A stretch of DNA of 64,000 bases from Symbiodinium natans. Its lineage: Eukaryota > Sar > Dinophyceae > Suessiales > Symbiodiniaceae. The position numbers and the translations under genes are program-made. The notes under the pieces were generated by a model. That model saw only the letters and a list, made by a program, of their open reading frames with translations. It made no database searches and had not been told where the DNA came from. Shown in pieces: positions 63,914 to 64,000 of the stretch. Every line of letters starts with the position of its first letter. The stretch's first letter is position 1. The stretch is taken from NCBI GenBank assembly GCA_905221605.1, contig CAJNDS010002420.1, positions 158,920 through 222,919 of the forward strand, written 5' to 3'.

Positions 63914-64000
63914 AGAGCTACTCGTATAGGATTTGGGCTTCGGGCTGGTATCAAAAGTCCGGAGGGTAAAGGGGGCTTTAGGGTGAGGCAAAACTACTAT

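Overview
This window looks like gene-poor, repeat-built nuclear DNA of a eukaryote. The commonest element is a short block of the heptamer TTTAGGG / CCCTAAA, the plant-type telomere repeat that is also known from dinoflagellates and some other algae. Well over a hundred blocks lie inside the sequence, usually 50-250 bp apart and in both orientations. Chance ORFs through them give low-complexity peptides such as NPKPQTLNPKP and GFRVQGSGFRV. I infer an alga or protist, with a dinoflagellate (Symbiodiniaceae-like) as my best guess. No recognisable gene confirms this, and I found no dinoflagellate spliced-leader motif, rRNA or tRNA.

No protein-coding gene can be called with confidence. The longest ORFs are about 170 codons. 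A rough estimate (61/64 per sense codon, about 6,000 stop-to-stop frames) predicts one or two of that size by chance. The best coding candidate is a set of short minus-strand ORFs at 20.27-22.19 kb. They share a hydrophobic segment, and they differ partly at synonymous sites and by one in-frame codon. A second, weaker candidate is a signal-peptide-like ORF at 55.1-55.4 kb.

Layout. (1) 0-38.9 kb is a mosaic of telomere-like blocks, unique pieces of about 100-200 bp, and many short fold-back (MITE-like) elements with terminal inverted repeats (TIRs), of which I recognise at least a dozen families. It also holds a 207/195-bp mosaic duplication (480-1935), a 186-bp triplication (10,271-10,828), an orientation-flipping minisatellite (16.65-17.0 kb) and a 908-bp tandem duplication (20,771-22,596). 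(2) 38.96-49.04 kb is a segment of about 10 kb bounded by a perfect 27-bp inverted repeat and (AT)n tracts. It is filled with a ~235-bp satellite that reverses orientation near 39,810, a GATGATGGGG satellite, and a ~310-bp satellite built on an AAATCCCGGGATTT palindrome. Nested in the 235-bp satellite is a ~2.04-kb AT-rich element with its own TIRs; a matching unoccupied site lies at 45.35-45.46 kb. (3) 49.02-50.85 kb is a third unit with matching ends, sharing an AT tract with the 10-kb unit. (4) 50.85-64 kb returns to the telomere-block and MITE mosaic, with a 216-bp CCCCCCCA-type array at 52.15 kb.

The most interesting points are the TIR elements that sit in AT microsatellites (one with an unoccupied paralogous site), and the telomere blocks. 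The blocks tend to alternate in orientation, so that many unique pieces look like tiny capped fragments. They sometimes meet head-to-head, sit inside MITEs or replace half of one, and in one place are flanked by a 25-bp direct repeat.
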